Source: Pedobacter sp. KBS0701 (GTDB lineage Bacteria > Bacteroidota > Bacteroidia > Sphingobacteriales > Sphingobacteriaceae). Taken from it: a stretch of DNA of 64,000 bases. The position numbers were made by a program, and so were the translations under genes. The DNA lies in assembly GCF_005938645.2 (NCBI RefSeq), contig NZ_CP042171.1, forward strand, positions 5,146,001 through 5,210,000, written 5' to 3'. Below, in pieces: positions 60,620 to 64,000 of the stretch (its first letter is position 1; every line of letters starts with the position of its first letter). The notes under the pieces were generated by a model, which ran no database searches, was not told the origin of the DNA, and saw nothing but the letters and a program-made list of their open reading frames with translations.

Positions 60620-61264
60620 ATGCAGCTATTTTATATTGCTATAATAGTACCGGCGCTGGTACTGCTACCCATAGTTGCCGGTTTGATAATAAAAGTCTAT
60701 AAAACCAGCAGCTTTAAAATAATATTATTCTACCTGGTTTTTAGCGGCATAACCAATGTTGCCGAGCGGCTACTGGGCATGCGGCATATCAATAACCTGC
60801 CATTATTGCACGTTTATACCATAATTGAATTTTTGTTTATTATGCGATTTTTTCAATTAGCCTTAAACCACCCGGCGACGGTTAGGCTTGCCGGGTGGTT
60901 AATGGTTATTTTCCCCGTTTTTGGTATCATTAATTTTGTTTTTATACAGGATATTCATCGGTTTAATTCGTACCCGCGGCCGGTTGCCGCATTAATTATT
61001 ATTGCTTTCTGTTTGTTTTATTTTTTAAAATACAGCGAAACCGAAAATCAAAAATCATGGGTATATTATCCGCTCACCTGGATAGTAAGCGGCTTGCTGG
61101 TTTATTTTGGCAGTTCTCTTTTTTATTTTGCGTTTCTAAATGTACTTATTGAAAAAGTGAGCTCAGCTGTGGCTTATCTTTTTGTTACCATACACGCTAC
61201 CCTTGTGATGGTGATGTACCTGTTATTTACTACCGGGTTTTTATATGCAAAAAACGAGCGATAA
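60620..61264 (+). CDS. Multi-span inner-membrane protein
   Basis: A 214-residue protein with about seven membrane segments spread over its whole length (IAIIVPALVLLPIVAGLII, IILFYLVFSGITNVA, LLHVYTIIEFLFIMRFF, LAGWLMVIFPVFGIINFVF, ALIIIAFCLFYFL, WIVSGLLVYFGSSLFYFAFL, VTIHATLVMVMYLLFTTG). Seven-span proteins of this size stand before histidine kinases in Bacteroidota as probable sensor subunits. It overlaps the kinase gene by 20 bases, which supports a joint function. Confidence 0.72.
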   Translation: MQLFYIAIIVPALVLLPIVAGLIIKVYKTSSFKIILFYLVFSGITNVAERLLGMRHINNLPLLHVYTIIEFLFIMRFFQLALNHPATVRLAGWLMVIFPVFGIINFVFIQDIHRFNSYPRPVAALIIIAFCLFYFLKYSETENQKSWVYYPLTWIVSGLLVYFGSSLFYFAFLNVLIEKVSSAVAYLFVTIHATLVMVMYLLFTTGFLYAKNER

Positions 61265-62036
61265 TATTTTTATACTGTTGCTGCTAAGCATCGGCGGAGT
61301 ATTTATGCTGGTTGTTTCATTTGTTGTGATTTTCATCAGGCACCAAAACAAGCTGCTGCGGCAGCAAAGGCAAATACAACAGGCCGAAATTGCCCATCAA
61401 AAAGAACTGTTGCAAACGGTTATCGAATCGGAGGAGACCGAACGTAAACGAATAGGACAGGATCTGCACGACGATGTGGGCACTGCGCTCTCGAATTTGC
61501 GAATCACTATCGAGATGTTTAACCGCAGCACATCCGCAGACCTCGACAGTTTTAAAAACTCGTGTAAATCAATTATTGATAAGGTGATTTTGGATGTGCG
61601 TAATATCTCGCACAACTTGTCTCCGGCGGGCATCTTGCTTTATGGTTTTATTGGCGCGCTGGAAGAATTAAGCGAATTTGTAACACTACACAGTGGCCTG
61701 CAGGTCAGCATCAGCAATAAAGCCGGCGACCTCCCTGATCGGCTCAATGAAGCCGCAGCTATTTCATTGTACAGGGTAATGGAAGAGTTGCTGAATAATA
61801 CGATTAAACACGCTGGGGCTAACCGGGCATACATCAGCTTTGAAACCGAGGGCGGTTATATGAGCGTGAGTTATCAGGATGATGGGCGTGGAATGCCAAA
61901 GAATATCAAAACAAAAAAGGGGATTGGTCTGCAGAATATTGAAAGCAGGCTCGGAATTATAGGAGCTGATTTTACCATGGGCCAAAACCAGCTTAGCGGG
62001 TTTAGTATGCTGATCAAAATAATACCAGTTATTTAA
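61245..62036 (+). CDS. NarX-type histidine kinase (one span)
   Basis: A 263-residue kinase: one membrane span (about 6-30, ILLLLSIGGVFMLVVSFVVIFI), a short coiled stretch (HQNKLLRQQRQIQQAEIAHQ) and a HisKA_3 helix with the phospho-accepting His in KRIGQDLHDDVGTALSNLRI. The ATPase part has the N-box EELLNNTIKHAGA and G-box DDGRGMP and GIGLQNIESRL. It lacks its own sensor domain, so the membrane protein encoded upstream is the likely sensor. The regulator follows one base after the stop. Confidence 0.92.
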   Translation: MQKTSDNIFILLLLSIGGVFMLVVSFVVIFIRHQNKLLRQQRQIQQAEIAHQKELLQTVIESEETERKRIGQDLHDDVGTALSNLRITIEMFNRSTSADLDSFKNSCKSIIDKVILDVRNISHNLSPAGILLYGFIGALEELSEFVTLHSGLQVSISNKAGDLPDRLNEAAAISLYRVMEELLNNTIKHAGANRAYISFETEGGYMSVSYQDDGRGMPKNIKTKKGIGLQNIESRLGIIGADFTMGQNQLSGFSMLIKIIPVI

Positions 62037-62037
62037 C

Positions 62038-62706
62038 ATGGAAAATATCAGAATAGCCATTGTGGATGATCAAAATATTTTCAGGCAGAGTTTGGGAATG
62101 CTGATTAATAGTATCCCTGGCTTTGAATTGGTTACCGATGCGCATAGTGGGCCTGACTTTCTGGAAAAATTAAAGGGCCTGCACACGCTGCCCGATATCG
62201 CCCTGATAGATATGAGCATGCCCGGTATGAATGGTATTGAGCTGAATGAAATTTTACAGAAACAGTACCCCCAAATAAAGATTGTGGTATTATCGGTTCT
62301 GATACAGGAAAGGCTTATCTCAAAAATGATAGCCGCCGGAGCCGATGCCTATCTTGAAAAAAACTGCAATAAGGACGAATTGATAACCACTATCAATACG
62401 GTGCACGCGACCGGTTTTTACATCAATCAGCAAACCATGCAGGCTTTACAGCATACAGCAAATTTCAAGAACAAAAAAAACAGGGAATTGGCGGATATAA
62501 CAGCAGATATTACAAAGCGAGAAAGGGAAGTGCTTGAGATGATATGTAATGAACTTAGCGCTGCTGAAATTGCCGGGAAATTATATTTAAGCGTACGTAC
62601 GGTTGAAGGGCACCGCAATAACCTTATTCTCAAAACCGGGTGCCGCAATACCGCCGGCCTTGTGTTGTTTGCTGTAAAAGCAGGCATATTTAGCCTGGAT
62701 TTATAA
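62038..62706 (+). CDS. NarL/LuxR-family response regulator
   Basis: A 222-residue regulator: receiver domain at 1-120 (VDDQNIFRQSL, phospho-Asp in IALIDMSMPGMNG, Ser/Lys in VVLSVL and YLEKNCN) and a LuxR-type DNA-binding domain at about 155-215 (ITKREREVLEMICNELSAAEI, SVRTVEGHRNNLILKTG). It is the partner of the kinase at 61245 and its targets are unknown. The stop lies inside a strong palindromic terminator. Confidence 0.95.
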   Translation: MENIRIAIVDDQNIFRQSLGMLINSIPGFELVTDAHSGPDFLEKLKGLHTLPDIALIDMSMPGMNGIELNEILQKQYPQIKIVVLSVLIQERLISKMIAAGADAYLEKNCNKDELITTINTVHATGFYINQQTMQALQHTANFKNKKNRELADITADITKREREVLEMICNELSAAEIAGKLYLSVRTVEGHRNNLILKTGCRNTAGLVLFAVKAGIFSLDL

Positions 62707-62739
62707 TTATTGCAAAACTTTGGTTTTGCAATAATTATA
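62702..62739 (+). terminator. Perfect palindromic terminator
   Basis: A 17-base arm (62702-62718) is fully complementary to 62723-62739 around a TTTG loop. It includes the stop codon of the regulator gene and can work in both directions. Downstream to 62876 is AT-rich without genes. Confidence 0.85.
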
Positions 62740-62876
62740 AAATGATAAGGTACACCATCGAAAATATTTAATCCTGATAGAGCTACTTTAAGGCAAATTT
62801 GCTTACAATAATAGTTTTGAAGTTAATCGCTTGGAAAAAAAATAATTATTTTCATTAGTTTGCTTCGAAATTGCGA

Positions 62877-63277
62877 TTATACAGTTGCTATTTCAAGTTT
62901 TCGCACAGACCCTTCTACTTTTACCCAATGACCATTTTCAAGATATTCATATACGGCTTTGCCGCTTTGCCAATCGTCAGTTAAAAGCAATGATGCCTTT
63001 AAATTTGGAGCAGGGAGGCCTATCGGCTGAAAATAAGCATACCCAGTTAAATTTGCCATAATTGATGTTTTATGAGGCATAGTGGTCTGAAAATGGTATT
63101 CACCCCTGATTTCGTCGTCAGCATCGATGCCCGGCCCACGAAGAGTGGCCGAACCAGTTATCCTTTTGGCACTGTATTGACGATTAAATTAAATTCGATG
63201 ATTGGAGCAGTACCCACCGGAGAATCGATTAGATAGATCACATGAAAAGTACCGGTTTTTGTTTTGTGTTCTGACAT
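62877..63277 (-). pseudogene. DUF1842-like gene with one frameshift
   Basis: Frame one starts at ATG 63277 (MSEHKTKTGTFHVIYLIDSP, then VGTAPIIEFNLIVNTVPK) and stops at 63158. The neighbouring frame continues RITGSATLRGPGID, then GEYHFQTTMPHKTS and GYAYFQPIG up to the stop at 62877. Adding one A to the AAAA run near 63165 would restore a 133-residue protein that resembles the DUF1842 family. The break could be a true mutation or a homopolymer sequencing error. The function of the family is unknown. Confidence 0.7.
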
Positions 63278-63429
63278 GACTTTACGTTTAAAGTTTTTTA
63301 ATTTATTTCTTATGTCAAAGTAATGAGGAATGCCTGACCGTTCCCCGCGTAGAAAAACGCGAATGATAAAACAGGTATTTATACTCGCTTTTGTTGTATT
63401 AAGTTGGACATCCCGGATCCCATTTAGAT

Positions 63430-63912
63430 TTAACACTTAAGACTGATGAATTCTGCAAGATCAAGATAGCTGATGCCGCTGGCATGATCTGCTGCATCTT
63501 GCTGAAGCAATAATGTCATTGCTGAAGCAAAATGAATGCATTTTCAGCTGGGGGCTCTGCCCAATATCTTATAATAAATTGTATAGTATGTACCAGAGAA
63601 ATTCAGATAAAAATGCTCAGAAACCTCAATTTTACATTGGTGGGCTAATTGAGTATCCCATGAGGATCAATCACGTCAGATTTGGATGCTGCTCCCCAAG
63701 TGATCCTACTGGAGCGACAAGCAGACTCAACCATTTGCTTAATTAAGATCATCCGGATGACTATCGTCATCGCATTTTTGCTTGCTGCTTCAAGTTGCTC
63801 GTAAAGCGGTCATTGGCGGAGCAGACATGTTTTGATCGTAATTTATGGACTATCCGGATCAAGCTTAAAACGTATTACACCAATGCGGTGCTGATCGTAA
63901 GGGTCAAGGATT
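63430..63912 (-). pseudogene. Decayed hipA-like kinase gene
   Basis: Pieces of a HipA-family toxin kinase appear in the right order on the minus strand but in changing frames: DQHRIGVIRFKLDPDSP (from 63896), NYDQNMSAPPMTALR, LEAASKNAMT, LLVAPVGSLG, SKSDVIDPHGIL, then HFASAMTLL and ISYLDLAEFI, ending at 63430. At least four frameshifts or stops and an internal loss of roughly 150 bases separate them, and the C-terminal catalytic half is missing. No hipB-like HTH gene remains beside it. The family call rests on the typical RMGALRF, GGARPK, RIHFASAMTLL and SYLDLAEF strings. Confidence 0.72.
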
Positions 63913-64000
63913 ACCTTAGCCTCAGGTTACCATCATCTCCTCTTGAGATCTGGTCCAACTGAAGCTGCTTCACGTCAATATAAGAAAGTCCGGTATAGCA
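63911..64000 (-). pseudogene. Tyrosine-recombinase fragment at the right edge
   Basis: The minus strand reads CYTGLSYIDVKQLQLDQI, then GDDGNLRLR and a stop at 63911. The first block is the arginine-box region of Bacteroidota phage-type integrases (consensus C-TGL-YxDV). The rest of the catalytic domain is absent: the frame ends abruptly where the hipA remnant begins. The part further upstream lies outside the window. Confidence 0.6.

Noticed and set aside
63513..63746. 77-codon plus-strand frame
   Set aside because: It is the antisense of the hipA remnant; all recognisable blocks are on the minus strand.
1..64000. CRISPR arrays, tRNA and rRNA genes
   Set aside because: No regularly spaced identical repeats and no cloverleaf or rRNA-like sequences were noticed in reading; a tRNA/CRISPR scanner was not available to confirm.

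Overview
The window looks like chromosomal DNA of a Bacteroidota species, most probably Sphingobacteriaceae (Pedobacter-like). Evidence: low GC, many promoters of the TAnnTTTG -7 type, almost no Shine-Dalgarno sequences, TonB-type outer-membrane proteins with carboxypeptidase-regulatory-like domains, LytS/LytTR and TPR-type two-component systems, GG-leader peptide precursors and small dispersed inverted-repeat elements (TCGTCATTC ... GAATGACGA and TGTCATCCTGAG/TTCGACC types). All names come from reading motifs by eye; no database search was possible.

Layout. 1-5.8 kb: a partial S41 peptidase, a Crp/Fnr regulator divergent from a secreted DUF1349 protein with a GTGAT-N4-ATCAC palindrome between them, an LRR-protein kinase and an ABC-F ATPase. 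6.2-12.7 kb: a TPP riboswitch followed by thiS-thiC-thiE(like)-thiE-thiG-thiH-thiF, the thiazole/pyrimidine branch of thiamin synthesis in one overlapping operon. 13.0-27.2 kb: a class I lanthipeptide-type cluster with four small precursor-like genes, an outer-membrane beta-barrel protein, LanC, a receiver-only protein, full-length LanB, a short HlyD-like protein, a LytTR/LytS two-component pair and a C39-peptidase ABC transporter. A LytTR-type direct-repeat operator lies upstream of the first small gene.

27.1-37.4 kb: a membrane protein, a tiny secreted peptide, a TPR histidine kinase and its NarL-like regulator, an orphan HsdR-N nuclease-like protein, and an operon with DUF4177, YidD-like, membrane/coiled-coil, VWA-like and secreted nuclease genes. 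37.4-38.2 kb holds a broken HTH gene and a large palindrome. 38.2-49.2 kb is one leftward operon that combines two TerD proteins, an OmpA-domain membrane protein, a tubulin-like GTPase, a 1302-residue actin/Hsp70-fold protein with a WG-repeat insert, a proline-tailed protein, a small membrane protein and a VWA-like lipoprotein. Four transcription units between 28.4 and 49.2 kb share one unusual promoter: a palindrome close to TTACGG-N4-CCGTAA, then GG or AA, exactly 19 bases, then TACTTTT(G/A). This links the Ter/tubulin/actin-like operon, the VWA/nuclease operon, the HsdR-like gene and the 27.1 kb membrane protein into one probable regulon. The NarL-like regulator encoded among them is a candidate controller.

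49.4-51.6 kb: a secreted transglutaminase-like protein and a GIN-domain protein, the latter preceded by a second LytTR-type operator. 52.3-59.6 kb: an island with two paralogous proteins resembling the P47/OrfX TULIP-fold family, a 1159-residue protein (repeat/propeller-like front, amphipathic and hydrophobic back) and a papain-like cysteine protease placed 14 bases after a strong terminator. 60.1-62.7 kb: a small protein, a multi-span membrane protein and a NarX/NarL-like two-component pair. 62.8-64.0 kb is decayed DNA: a frameshifted DUF1842-like gene, a hipA pseudogene with several breaks, and a tyrosine-recombinase fragment at the edge.
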